Shown: in pieces, positions 1 to 8,579 of the stretch
How positions within the stretch are numbered: the first letter of the stretch is position 1
Layout of the letters: each line of letters begins with the position of its first letter
Source: Algoriphagus boseongensis
Lineage (GTDB): Bacteria; Bacteroidota; Bacteroidia; Cytophagales; Cyclobacteriaceae
Assembly (NCBI RefSeq): GCF_004362805.1
Contig: NZ_SNYF01000006.1
Span: forward strand, 124,001-188,000
DNA: 64,000 nucleotides
Direction: 5' to 3'
Notes under the pieces: generated by a model
Told to the model about the DNA's origin: nothing
What the model saw: only the letters and a program-made list of their open reading frames with translations
The model's database searches: none
Translations under genes and position numbers: made by a program

Positions 1-98
1 TTACTCTCCAACTTAGCCTGAATTTCTCCGGCTGATTTTTCCTGAGCAAAAGCAAATACAGGCAGAAATAAGAATAAAAGGAGAATCTTTATTTTCAT
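1..98 (-). CDS. Secreted protein of unknown function, N-terminal part only
   Basis: The reading frame starts at the ATG whose complement lies at 96-98 and runs leftward off the window. The visible 32 residues begin MKIKILLLFLFLPVFAFAQ, a clear Sec signal peptide with cleavage expected after AFA, followed by a polar stretch (EKSAGEIQAKLES). The mature domain is outside the window, so no function can be given. It is divergent from the gene at 303, so the 204 bp between them must hold both promoters. I could not pick a convincing Bacteroidota promoter there. Confidence 0.75.
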   Translation of the reverse strand, partial: MKIKILLLFLFLPVFAFAQEKSAGEIQAKLES

Positions 99-302
99 GG
101 CTTTTGGAGTATTTATTTCGTGAAATTAAATAATTCTGGAATTTTAATTAGGCAGGTTATTCTATTTGTTTTTAAAAATTTTGGTTAACTTATTGTCACC
201 AAACATTTAGAATTCAGCTTTTTCCGGGTTAAATACCAATTTTATTTTACCTATTAAACCAATTTGTTAGCAGGGAAAGCTTTTACTTAACACTATTTCC
301 CA

Positions 303-1067
303 ATGATAATCAAAGAAAACGTATATCGTTTGTACCCAAACTTGGGCTATTGGCTCATGCTTTTCATTCCCTTGACTTTTTCGGGGTTTTACTTTACCTA
401 TTTTTCACAGCTTCGGCTTCCTCTTCCCTCAGTGATGCACATGCATTTCATTCTGATGGGGCTGTGGATGGCGACTGTTATTGCACAAGCTCTTTTGATC
501 CGATTTAACAAGCCCCAATTGCATAAAAAAATTGGAAGGCTAAGCTATATCCTCGTGCCGCTGGTTGTGCTAAGTACTTGGGCCATGATGCGGTACTCTT
601 TTGCAGCACAGACTGAAGCTTTAACTGGAGATATTTCCTTGGGAATTGCCGGGGTAACACTCGAACAAGGAAGGGTTGAGATTGCCAGTTTTATGTCTAT
701 TGCTTTTGTTTACCTTTTTTGGTTGGTGCTGTTTTTTGGATTGGCTGTTTGGTTCCGGAAAAACTCCTCCATTCATGCCCGATTTATGATTGCTGCGGCA
801 TTGACCTTTATTGGGCCTACTATAGACCGGACGCTGATATTTGGTTTTGATCTTTACAACCTTGGACCCGGGCTTCCCATTGAGGTGGTTGGGTTTGCAT
901 TGATCAATCTTATTCTGATTTTCCTATTATTCAAGGATATAAAGGGGGGTAAAAGTCTAATGCCTTATTCTTTCGCCTTGGGAATCTATATCCTCTTTCA
1001 ATTCTTGCATTTAACCATGACCCATAATTCCGTCTGGGAATCAATCGTACGGACTCTACTCAGCTAA
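303..1067 (+). CDS. Seven-TM membrane protein of unknown function
   Basis: This 254-aa protein shows about seven hydrophobic segments, near residues 14-34, 44-66, 76-97, 127-151, 161-180, 189-209 and 221-240. Conserved-looking histidines sit at the membrane edges (MHMHF before TM2, LHKKIGRLSY before TM3, IHARF before TM5). That pattern loosely recalls DUF2306 and other small putative haem-binding membrane proteins, where His-x-x-x-Gly-Arg precedes a helix. This is a resemblance, not an assignment. It lies 12 bp upstream of the DUF3500 gene and probably shares its transcript. The ATG at 303 is the first in a strongly A/T-rich upstream region. Confidence 0.8.
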   Translation: MIIKENVYRLYPNLGYWLMLFIPLTFSGFYFTYFSQLRLPLPSVMHMHFILMGLWMATVIAQALLIRFNKPQLHKKIGRLSYILVPLVVLSTWAMMRYSFAAQTEALTGDISLGIAGVTLEQGRVEIASFMSIAFVYLFWLVLFFGLAVWFRKNSSIHARFMIAAALTFIGPTIDRTLIFGFDLYNLGPGLPIEVVGFALINLILIFLLFKDIKGGKSLMPYSFALGIYILFQFLHLTMTHNSVWESIVRTLLS

Positions 1068-1079
1068 AACCTATTCAAC

Positions 1080-2147
1080 ATGAAAAATTTCCTCATCCTG
1101 TTCTCTTTATTCTTCGGTGGAATAGCATTTACCTCAGCCCAAACAGTATCTCAGGTAAAGGACAGGACTTTGAGTTTTATTGAAACTCTGGATGATGATC
1201 AAAAATTAGCTCTTAGCCTTGAGTTTGAGGATTCTGCCAGGACAAATTGGACCAATCTGCCTTTAGGCCTAGCTCCTAGAGTAGGTGTTCGGTATGGAGA
1301 CCTTTCTGAGAAAAGTAAAATTGCATTTCACAAAGTGCTGAGTTCAATTTTTAGCTCTCAGGGGTATTTGAAAACCTTTGCCATTATGCAAGTGGATGAT
1401 ATCCTTCACGAGTTATTCGAGATTCAATATTCCCGCGGACAGATCAATGACAATGCGATCAAGATGATTCGGGGATTGAATTGGGATTATGGGAATTACT
1501 ATGTGGCTATCGCCGGGAATCCTGCCAAGGAAGACGTATGGGGGTTGAAATTTGAAGGCCATCACCTTTCTATCAACATCACCGCAGCTGGTGATCAATT
1601 TACCATGACTCCCCTTTTCTTGGGTTCAGACCCAGCCGTAGTCGAGGACACCCAATATGCGGGACTTCGCCCTTTAAGCAAGGAAGAAGATTATGGGTTT
1701 TGGCTAATCAACGCTTTGGATGAGGGACAAAAAGCTAAAGCTACTATTGCCGGGGCAGTACCCAGAGACATCATTACCAGTCCAAACAGGCCTCAATGGT
1801 TGGAAGAATTTCAGGGAATCAGAGGCTCAGAATTAAATGAAGGACAACAAAAAATCCTGCACTATTTAATCGAGGAATATATCGGAAATCTGGATCACCA
1901 AAAAGCGGAAGAGTATCTGGCAAAACTCCATACCAGAGGAATGGATGAGGTCTATTTTGCTTGGATCGGAAGTTATGAACCCATGAAAGCTCATTATTAT
2001 GTGATCCACAGTCCTGATTTCTTGATTGAATATGACAACGTCGGGTTTCTGGATAATGCAAATCATATCCACTCCATCTGGAGAGAAAAAGGTAACAATT
2101 TCGGAGAGGACCTCCTGAAAAAACACCGAATGCAACACGAACATTAA
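1080..2147 (+). CDS. DUF3500 family secreted protein
   Basis: The 355-aa product has a Sec signal peptide with cleavage predicted after residue 20 (TSA|Q). The body resembles DUF3500: an early helical segment (TLDDDQKLALSLEFED), a YYVAIAGNPAKEDVWGLKFEGHH core, and the later TPLFLGSDPA and AGLRPLSKEEDYG stretches. The biochemical role of DUF3500 is not established. His-rich sections such as FEGHHL and the C-terminal HIHSIWR could bind a metal, which is inference. It starts 12 bp after the 7-TM gene and ends 4 bp before the sulfatase start, so all three look co-transcribed. Confidence 0.85.
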   Translation: MKNFLILFSLFFGGIAFTSAQTVSQVKDRTLSFIETLDDDQKLALSLEFEDSARTNWTNLPLGLAPRVGVRYGDLSEKSKIAFHKVLSSIFSSQGYLKTFAIMQVDDILHELFEIQYSRGQINDNAIKMIRGLNWDYGNYYVAIAGNPAKEDVWGLKFEGHHLSINITAAGDQFTMTPLFLGSDPAVVEDTQYAGLRPLSKEEDYGFWLINALDEGQKAKATIAGAVPRDIITSPNRPQWLEEFQGIRGSELNEGQQKILHYLIEEYIGNLDHQKAEEYLAKLHTRGMDEVYFAWIGSYEPMKAHYYVIHSPDFLIEYDNVGFLDNANHIHSIWREKGNNFGEDLLKKHRMQHEH

Positions 2148-2151
2148 GGCC

Positions 2152-3525
2152 ATGAGAACACTGCTTTTTTCCCTATTTGGCTTGCTGCTTTTTTCCTGCG
2201 AGAAAAAGGAAGAACCGAAAAATAACTACCCAAATATCGTCTTCATCTTCACAGATGACTTGGGGTATGGGGATTTAGGGTGCTTTGGGGCTACCGATAT
2301 CCTGACTCCAAACATTGACAGAATTGCCAATGAGGGAATCAAATTCACCTCCTTTCTTTCAGCCTCACCTGTATGCAGTCCTTCTCGAGCTGGTCTTTTG
2401 ACCGGAAGAATGCCCCAGCGAATGGGGATCAATGCCGTGTTTTTTCCTGAAAGTTTAACAGGGATGGCACAGGACGAGATCACTTTTGCAGAAGTCCTTA
2501 AAGAAAAAGGCTACAAAACTGGAATTGTAGGAAAGTGGCATTTAGGCCATATGGAAAAATACCTGCCCCTCAACCAAGGCTTTGATTCCTATTACGGAAT
2601 CCCCTATAGCAATGACATGGCTTCGGTAGTTTATCTGAAGGACTTTGAGGTGGACTCCATTAAAGTAGATCAGCGATTTACCACTCGAACTTACACCCAA
2701 AAGTCCCTTGAATTTATAGACCAGGCCGGAGAAGGACCTTTCCTATTGTACCTGGCTCATAATATGCCTCACGTGCCGATATATGCCTCTCCAGAATTTC
2801 TGGGGAAATCCCAGCGTGGCTTGTATGGAGATGTGATTCAGGAAATAGACTGGAGTGTAGGAGAGATTTTAAAGAAACTCGAGGAAAAAGGTCTGATGGA
2901 AAATACCTTAATCGTTTTCTCTTCAGACAATGGACCTTGGCTAGTGATGGAAGATCATGGTGGATCAGCAGGACCACTTCGGGAAGGTAAGCAATTCACT
3001 TTCGAGGGGGGAGTTCGAGTACCCACTGTTGCGATGTGGAAAGGAAAAATTGATCCAGGTCAAGTCTATGAGGAATTAGCTACCCAAATGGATTGGTTTC
3101 CTACCTTCTGCAAGTTAGTTGGGGTAGAAATCCCTCAAGACAGAGCGATTGATGGAAAGGATTTAAGTGCTGTACTATTTGAAAACGGAATGAGGGAAGG
3201 CGATGAGTATTTGTATTACATGCTTTCAGACCAAAGGGGATTTAGACAGGGCGATTGGAAAGTCAAAAGACCCTTTGAAGGTTTTGCGGGAAGCCGGGGA
3301 ATGAAAGCTGTAGCTACGCATGACACCTTGCTTTTTAACCTGAAAAATGATCCAGGAGAAACTACCAACCTAGCAAAGGAAAACCCTGAGAAACTTTCCC
3401 AAATGATGCGCGCGATGGATTTAGCCGTCCAGCAATTGGGGCCTTTACCTCCCAGCTTGGTAGTAAGAGGCCCTCAGGACAATAGCCATTATGAATATCT
3501 AGATCAAAAACGAATGAAAAAATGA
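2152..3525 (+). CDS. Sulfatase, lipoprotein (formylglycine-dependent, type I)
   Basis: This 457-aa alkaline-phosphatase-superfamily sulfatase hydrolyses sulfate esters in the periplasm or on the cell surface. It has a lipoprotein signal with lipobox Cys16 (LLLFSC). The metal site begins at IVFIFTDDLGYGDLG. The canonical formylglycine signature C-S-P-S-R occupies residues 75-79 within VCSPSRAGLLTGR. GIVGKWHLGH is the second family signature, and SDNGPW near residue 265 provides further metal ligands. No maturase (FGE or anSME) is in the window. The substrate cannot be read from sequence. The stop overlaps the start of the cyclase gene by 4 nt, linking sulfatase and cyclase in one operon. Confidence 0.93.
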   Translation: MRTLLFSLFGLLLFSCEKKEEPKNNYPNIVFIFTDDLGYGDLGCFGATDILTPNIDRIANEGIKFTSFLSASPVCSPSRAGLLTGRMPQRMGINAVFFPESLTGMAQDEITFAEVLKEKGYKTGIVGKWHLGHMEKYLPLNQGFDSYYGIPYSNDMASVVYLKDFEVDSIKVDQRFTTRTYTQKSLEFIDQAGEGPFLLYLAHNMPHVPIYASPEFLGKSQRGLYGDVIQEIDWSVGEILKKLEEKGLMENTLIVFSSDNGPWLVMEDHGGSAGPLREGKQFTFEGGVRVPTVAMWKGKIDPGQVYEELATQMDWFPTFCKLVGVEIPQDRAIDGKDLSAVLFENGMREGDEYLYYMLSDQRGFRQGDWKVKRPFEGFAGSRGMKAVATHDTLLFNLKNDPGETTNLAKENPEKLSQMMRAMDLAVQQLGPLPPSLVVRGPQDNSHYEYLDQKRMKK

Positions 3526-5483
3526 TCCGTCTGACTATCCTCTTGAGCTTAATTCTTACTTCTTTCTTGGCAAAAGGCCAAGAGAGATGGAAGCACCAAG
3601 TGGATAGCCTATGTAACCTTTCTTTCCGCGCCTATGGAGATCATCAATTCGAAAAGGCGGAGAAACTCGCAGAACAAGCCTTTTATTTAAGCACTGAGAA
3701 CGAATACGAAGAGGGAAAACTAAAGAGCAACTTTTATAAAACAATCGCTTCAGAAGAGTTAAATCCCTCGGAATTCAATCCCAAATCTATAGAATTGATG
3801 ATTCCGAAATTTCAGGATTTGGGATTCGATCGAGAGGAAGCTAGGGCATATACCTTCCTTGCCGGGATTTATGCATTTTTTGGGGACATTGAGCGGGCTA
3901 TAGAAAATCACCTCAAATCACTCGACATTTATGAAACCCGACAAGACACACTTGGCATTGCCTCGGTTCACAACAATTTGAGTTTGATTTATTATGATCA
4001 GCATGACTATGAGGAAGCTTTTAGACATGCTAGGATTTCCATGGCATATGAAAGAAAGGAAAGCGATCCTAGACGTCTTCATTCCAGCCTGAATAATCTG
4101 GCCATCATTTTCGAAAATACTGGGCCCATTGACTCGGCTATTTATTATCATCAGCAGGCACTGGAGATGGCTTATCTCAATCAAAACCCCTATTCCATTG
4201 GGCTTTCATTAAGCAACTTGGGGAATAATTATGCCTTAAAAGGAAAATTGGATTTAGCTGAAAAGACCCTTTTGGAAGCCCTCAAAATCCGTGATTCCTT
4301 GGGATATAAGCGAGGTTTGGCCTACACCCATAATCGATTGGCAAGTTTGTATTTGCAGAAAAACGAATACCAAAAGTCCCAGTACCATGCCGAAAAATCA
4401 TTGGAAAATGCGCAATTGGCTTCGGAGGTAAAAGTGATCCGAATGGCCTATGAACGATTAATGGAGGTTGCAGAAAAAAACGGAGATATCAAGGCCGAGC
4501 TTGATTACCTCAAAAAGGCCTCTCAGCTAAAAGACAGCATTCTCAATGAATCCAATACCAAGGAAATCACGAGGATGATGGCGAATTATGATTTCGAGAA
4601 AAAACAGCTTTTAGACAGCATTCAAAACTCTCAAGTACTTCGAGAGCAAACGCTGCTTTTCGAGGAGAGGCTTAAAGTCGAAAAGAATCAACGAATAATT
4701 TTCATGATCACAGGAATCCTTTTTCTGGTATTAGCTATTGGTTGGTGGAGAAGATACAAGTTTGTCAAAAAGGCCAGCCAAATCATTCAAAGAGAAAAGG
4801 ACCGATCCGAAAAATTACTGTTGAACATTCTTCCCTCAAAAGTAGCCGAAGAGCTCAAGGAAAAAGGAAATTCTGAAGCGAGGGATTTCGAAAGTGTTAC
4901 AGTCATTTTTACAGATTTTGCTGATTTCACCAAAAAAGCCCAACATCTGACCGCCAAGGAATTAGTCTACGAATTGAACATTTGCTTCAAGGCTTTTGAC
5001 TTGATCATGGAGGAACATGGATTGGAAAAAATCAAGACGATTGGAGATGCCTATTTGGCTGCGGGTGGCTTGAACAACGGATCTGGTCCTGAGGATGTAG
5101 TGAGGGCCGCTATCAAGGCAAAAAGCTTTATCAACAAGCGGAATTTCGATCCCACCATTCCCTCGAGAGCAAAATTCGACATGCGAATCGGGATCAACAC
5201 CGGTCCGGTAGTGGCAGGAATCGTCGGAATCAAAAAATTCCAATACGATATCTGGGGTGATACAGTAAATACTGCCCAAAGAATGGAAGCATCCTGCGGC
5301 CTCAACAAAATCAATATCTCAGACTATACCTACCAGTTGATCAAAGAAAATCCGGAGTTCGAATTTGAATGCAGGGGGTTTATGGATGTCAAAGGAAAGG
5401 GCTCAATGAAAATGTGGTACGTAGATTATAATAATCCCAAGATCAAAAAATTTGAAGTTTTAAAGCAGCAACATTTGACTTGA
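3522..5483 (+). CDS. Class III adenylate cyclase with TPR sensor region and one TM helix
   Basis: The 653-aa protein starts with a signal sequence (to about residue 19). A tetratricopeptide-type helical repeat region runs from about 30 to 340 (DIERAIENHLKSLDIYE and ASVHNNLSLIYYDQHDYEEA are typical units). A coiled coil, a TM helix at about 392-410 and a cytoplasmic catalytic domain from about 455 to 640 follow. Catalytic residues are in place: metal ligands D465 and D509, adenine-selecting K505 and D576, and transition-state N583 and R587. It should therefore make cAMP. The topology puts the TPR region in the periplasm and the cyclase inside, as in a transmembrane sensor. It overlaps the upstream sulfatase by 4 nt and a second sulfatase follows after 42 bp. 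No CRP-type receiver is in the window. Confidence 0.93.
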   Translation: MIRLTILLSLILTSFLAKGQERWKHQVDSLCNLSFRAYGDHQFEKAEKLAEQAFYLSTENEYEEGKLKSNFYKTIASEELNPSEFNPKSIELMIPKFQDLGFDREEARAYTFLAGIYAFFGDIERAIENHLKSLDIYETRQDTLGIASVHNNLSLIYYDQHDYEEAFRHARISMAYERKESDPRRLHSSLNNLAIIFENTGPIDSAIYYHQQALEMAYLNQNPYSIGLSLSNLGNNYALKGKLDLAEKTLLEALKIRDSLGYKRGLAYTHNRLASLYLQKNEYQKSQYHAEKSLENAQLASEVKVIRMAYERLMEVAEKNGDIKAELDYLKKASQLKDSILNESNTKEITRMMANYDFEKKQLLDSIQNSQVLREQTLLFEERLKVEKNQRIIFMITGILFLVLAIGWWRRYKFVKKASQIIQREKDRSEKLLLNILPSKVAEELKEKGNSEARDFESVTVIFTDFADFTKKAQHLTAKELVYELNICFKAFDLIMEEHGLEKIKTIGDAYLAAGGLNNGSGPEDVVRAAIKAKSFINKRNFDPTIPSRAKFDMRIGINTGPVVAGIVGIKKFQYDIWGDTVNTAQRMEASCGLNKINISDYTYQLIKENPEFEFECRGFMDVKGKGSMKMWYVDYNNPKIKKFEVLKQQHLT

Positions 5484-5525
5484 CATTAGCCCAAAAAACC
5501 AAACCCATCACATCCATACTATTTT

Positions 5526-7244
5526 ATGAATCAAAAAAGAATCAAAGGAACCGAATCACTTTTTCATAATTCATCAGAATACCTCCACAAAATTTGGGTA
5601 AAAGATTTTTCCCGAATTTTGATTCTAATCCCAGTTTTGGTTTTGGTTCTTTCTTGCACAGAAAAGCCCTCAGAATCCCCTTCAACCCAAAGTCCAAATA
5701 TCCTGCTTATCGTGGCAGATGATTTAGCCTATGCGGATTTGGGATCCTTTGGAGGAGACATTGAGACGCCAAACTTAGATCAATTGGCTCAGGAGGGGAT
5801 TCGATTCAGTCGATTTCATACGGCTCCTTTGTGTGCAGTGACCCGTGCCATGCTGCTCTCCGGCAACTTTAATCATGTTGCGGGAATGGGTTCACAAGGC
5901 TTGGTCACTGGAATCCCCGGATATGAAGGACATCTTAGCGATCGAATTGCACCGCTACCTGCCTTACTTCAAGAGGCGGGCTACCACACCTATATGGCTG
6001 GAAAATGGCATTTGGGTGAAACTCCAGAAACCAACCCAGCCAAAAAAGGATTTGAAAAATCCTTTGCCCTATTGGTTGGGGCTGGAAATCACTTCAGCGG
6101 TAGGGGCATTTTTGAGGAATTTCCAGAAGCTCCATTTACCGAAAATGGAGAAAAAACTTCCTGGCCTGAAGAGACTTACTCCACTGATTTTTATACCGAC
6201 AAGCTAATCTCCTATCTGGAATCCAACCAGAATGATGGAAAACCATTTTTTGTTTTTGCTGCCTACACTTCCCCGCATTGGCCACTTCAGGTAGAGGAAA
6301 AATACTGGAAGAAATACGAAGGAAAATATGCCCATGGCTACGAAAAGCAACGAGAACTAAACTTGGAATCCCTAAAAAAAGCCGGAATGATTTCTCCGGA
6401 AGCGATCCTTCCTCCACTTCATCCCCGGGTGAAGCCATGGGATTCTTTGAGCCCTGAGGAGCAATTGAAAGAGGCTCGTAAAATGGAACTCTACGCAGGC
6501 ATGGTGGATAATTTGGATCATAACATTGGGCGATTGATCAGGTATCTCAAAGAGACCGGGCAGTACGAAAATACGCTAATTGTCTTCCTAGCTGATAATG
6601 GCGCAGCAGCAGAGGATTTTTATTACAGTGATGATTATGGCCCCTTTTTACAGGAAAATTACACAGACTCCTATGAGGAGATGGGCAAGGAAAACTCCTT
6701 TATTTCCTATGGCCCACAATGGGCTGAGGCTGGGGCAGCTCCTTTCCGTTATTTCAAAGGATATACTACAGAAGGAGGCATGAATGCCCCGCTGATCATT
6801 GCTGGAAAAGGGGTTGAGTCAAAAGGGAAAATAAATTCTGCCTTCCTCACCGTAATGGATCTAGCCCCCACTTTTTATGAATTAGCCGGAGTAGCCTACC
6901 CGGATTCCTATCAAGGGAAACCTGTGCAAAAACCTGCCGGTGAATCCATTCTTTCTCTTCTCCGAAATGAACGGGACGAAATCCACGACTCCACTTATGT
7001 TTTTGCTTTAGAACATAGAGGAAGAGCCCTATTGAGAAAAGGAAATTGGAAATTGGTGAATGTAGAAAGCCCACTAGAAGTCGCCAATTTTGAACTCTAC
7101 GATCTTTCAAAGAGATTGGATGAGCAGGAAAATGTAAAAGAACTCTACCCGGAAAAATACCAGGAACTCCTCCTAGATTGGGAAAAATGGTCCAAATCGG
7201 TGGGGGTCAGATTTCCAACACCTAAACCTGGTGAAGGCCTATAA
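5526..7244 (+). CDS. Arylsulfatase-like lipoprotein with non-canonical active-site motif
   Basis: The 572-aa protein has a sulfatase fold: ILLIVADDLAYADLGSFGG (metal site), MAGKWHLGE, VFLADNGAAAEDFY and a C-terminal LYDLSKRLDEQENVKELYP. The N-terminus is unusually long before the lipobox (LVLVLSC, Cys44), and there is no later ATG that would shorten it. The formylglycine motif reads C103-A-V-T-R107, where the family consensus is C-x-P-x-R, so the proline is replaced by Val. In classical sulfatases this proline is part of the recognition sequence of the maturation enzyme. The protein could still be matured, act as an unmodified hydrolase, or be specialised. It is closer to the bacterial arylsulfatase subfamily than to the sulfatase at 2152. 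Confidence 0.9.
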   Translation: MNQKRIKGTESLFHNSSEYLHKIWVKDFSRILILIPVLVLVLSCTEKPSESPSTQSPNILLIVADDLAYADLGSFGGDIETPNLDQLAQEGIRFSRFHTAPLCAVTRAMLLSGNFNHVAGMGSQGLVTGIPGYEGHLSDRIAPLPALLQEAGYHTYMAGKWHLGETPETNPAKKGFEKSFALLVGAGNHFSGRGIFEEFPEAPFTENGEKTSWPEETYSTDFYTDKLISYLESNQNDGKPFFVFAAYTSPHWPLQVEEKYWKKYEGKYAHGYEKQRELNLESLKKAGMISPEAILPPLHPRVKPWDSLSPEEQLKEARKMELYAGMVDNLDHNIGRLIRYLKETGQYENTLIVFLADNGAAAEDFYYSDDYGPFLQENYTDSYEEMGKENSFISYGPQWAEAGAAPFRYFKGYTTEGGMNAPLIIAGKGVESKGKINSAFLTVMDLAPTFYELAGVAYPDSYQGKPVQKPAGESILSLLRNERDEIHDSTYVFALEHRGRALLRKGNWKLVNVESPLEVANFELYDLSKRLDEQENVKELYPEKYQELLLDWEKWSKSVGVRFPTPKPGEGL

Positions 7245-7252
7245 AACTTACT

Positions 7253-8566
7253 ATGTCAAACCAAGAAACAACTCAGCTCAAGCGGGAAATGGGGATCAGT
7301 GGAGTCATCACCAATGTCCTAAGCATTTCCATTGGAAGTGGCATTTTCCTTTTACCGGCCCTAGTCTATGTCATTTTAGGCCATGCCAGTATCCTAGCTT
7401 ATATCTTTTGCGGATTCATTTTTCTTTTTCTCGGTCTTTGCCTTGGTGAATTGAGTAGTAGAGTTCCGGATACAGGAGGAATGTATGCCTACGTAAGAGC
7501 AGCTTTTGGGCCCATGGCGGGCTTTGTATCAAATGTGTTGTATGGGGCTGTTGGGGTCCTAGCTTCTGGAGCCCTGATGAATGCCTTAGCGGATATTGCA
7601 GGAACCTATTACCCCATTTTCAAAGAGACCGGAGTTAGAATTATCTTCTTTGCAGGGATTACTGTGTTCAGTTGCTTTCTGAATATCAAAGGAATTCGGG
7701 ACAGCATGGTTTTCATCAAGATACTCACCTGGACTAAGGTTATTTCTCTTATGATCTTGGTCAGTATTGCCTTGACTCGAATTGATACCAACAACATCAG
7801 CTGGCAGGGATTTCCGGAGTTTGGAAAAGTTGGAGAAGCTACCCTTTTGTTGATTTTCGCATTCCTCGGAGGAGAGATGGCCTTGGCTTCCGGTGAGGAA
7901 ATGAAAAATCCCACACGCACCGGACCCTTGGGTTATTTAATCGGAATCATTTTGGTGATCCTAGGTTTTTCCACGATTCACTTGGCGGTCCAGGGAGTCT
8001 TGGGAGATCAAATGTTAGCCAACCAAGAAGCCCCATTAGCGGAATTGGCGAAAGCCCTTTTTGGAGAGGTTGGCTTTATTTTGATTCTAAGTCTGTCCTT
8101 CATCGCGGTCTGGAGCACGTTGAGTTCCATCATTACCATGGTGGCCAGAATTGTATATGCCGGGGCAAAAGATGGATTGCTGCCTGCCCCTTTGGCGAAG
8201 ATTCATCCAAAATTCAAAACCCCTTATATCTCCATTCTATTTCTTGGGCTTTTGGAATTTGCAATTTCTGCCTCAGGAAGCTTCCGGTATTTATTGATTT
8301 TGGTAACAGGGGCTTCCCTAATCCTCTATTTTGGGGCAATTCTGGCTTTTTTAAAGCTCCGCTGGAAAAACAAATCTGAAAAACCAGGGGTGTTCATTGT
8401 CCCCACAGGGAATTTAGTTGGGGTAATCACTTTGGTCACATTGGCCTGGGTCTTCTTCCAACTCAGTACCCAAGAAATTCTGGCAATCAGCTTGTCCCTT
8501 TTGATATTAGTCATTCTCTACCTAGTTGTAGAAGTATACAAGAAAAAGAAACCCTCCACCACCTAA
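7253..8566 (+). CDS. APC superfamily amino acid permease
   Basis: This 437-aa inner-membrane transporter has about 12 TM segments. The first helix carries the characteristic unwound glycine-rich motif (SISIGSGIFLLPALVY), and a conserved loop GEEMKNPTRTGPLG follows TM6. It ends in a lysine-rich cytoplasmic tail (VEVYKKKKPS). The family couples uptake of amino acids or related amines to proton or antiport gradients. The particular substrate is not readable. It begins 8 bp after the sulfatase and lies 13 bp before an exported peptidase gene, so uptake of peptide breakdown products is a reasonable inference. Confidence 0.9.
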   Translation: MSNQETTQLKREMGISGVITNVLSISIGSGIFLLPALVYVILGHASILAYIFCGFIFLFLGLCLGELSSRVPDTGGMYAYVRAAFGPMAGFVSNVLYGAVGVLASGALMNALADIAGTYYPIFKETGVRIIFFAGITVFSCFLNIKGIRDSMVFIKILTWTKVISLMILVSIALTRIDTNNISWQGFPEFGKVGEATLLLIFAFLGGEMALASGEEMKNPTRTGPLGYLIGIILVILGFSTIHLAVQGVLGDQMLANQEAPLAELAKALFGEVGFILILSLSFIAVWSTLSSIITMVARIVYAGAKDGLLPAPLAKIHPKFKTPYISILFLGLLEFAISASGSFRYLLILVTGASLILYFGAILAFLKLRWKNKSEKPGVFIVPTGNLVGVITLVTLAWVFFQLSTQEILAISLSLLILVILYLVVEVYKKKKPSTT

Positions 8567-8579
8567 TCCTTTTCATCCC

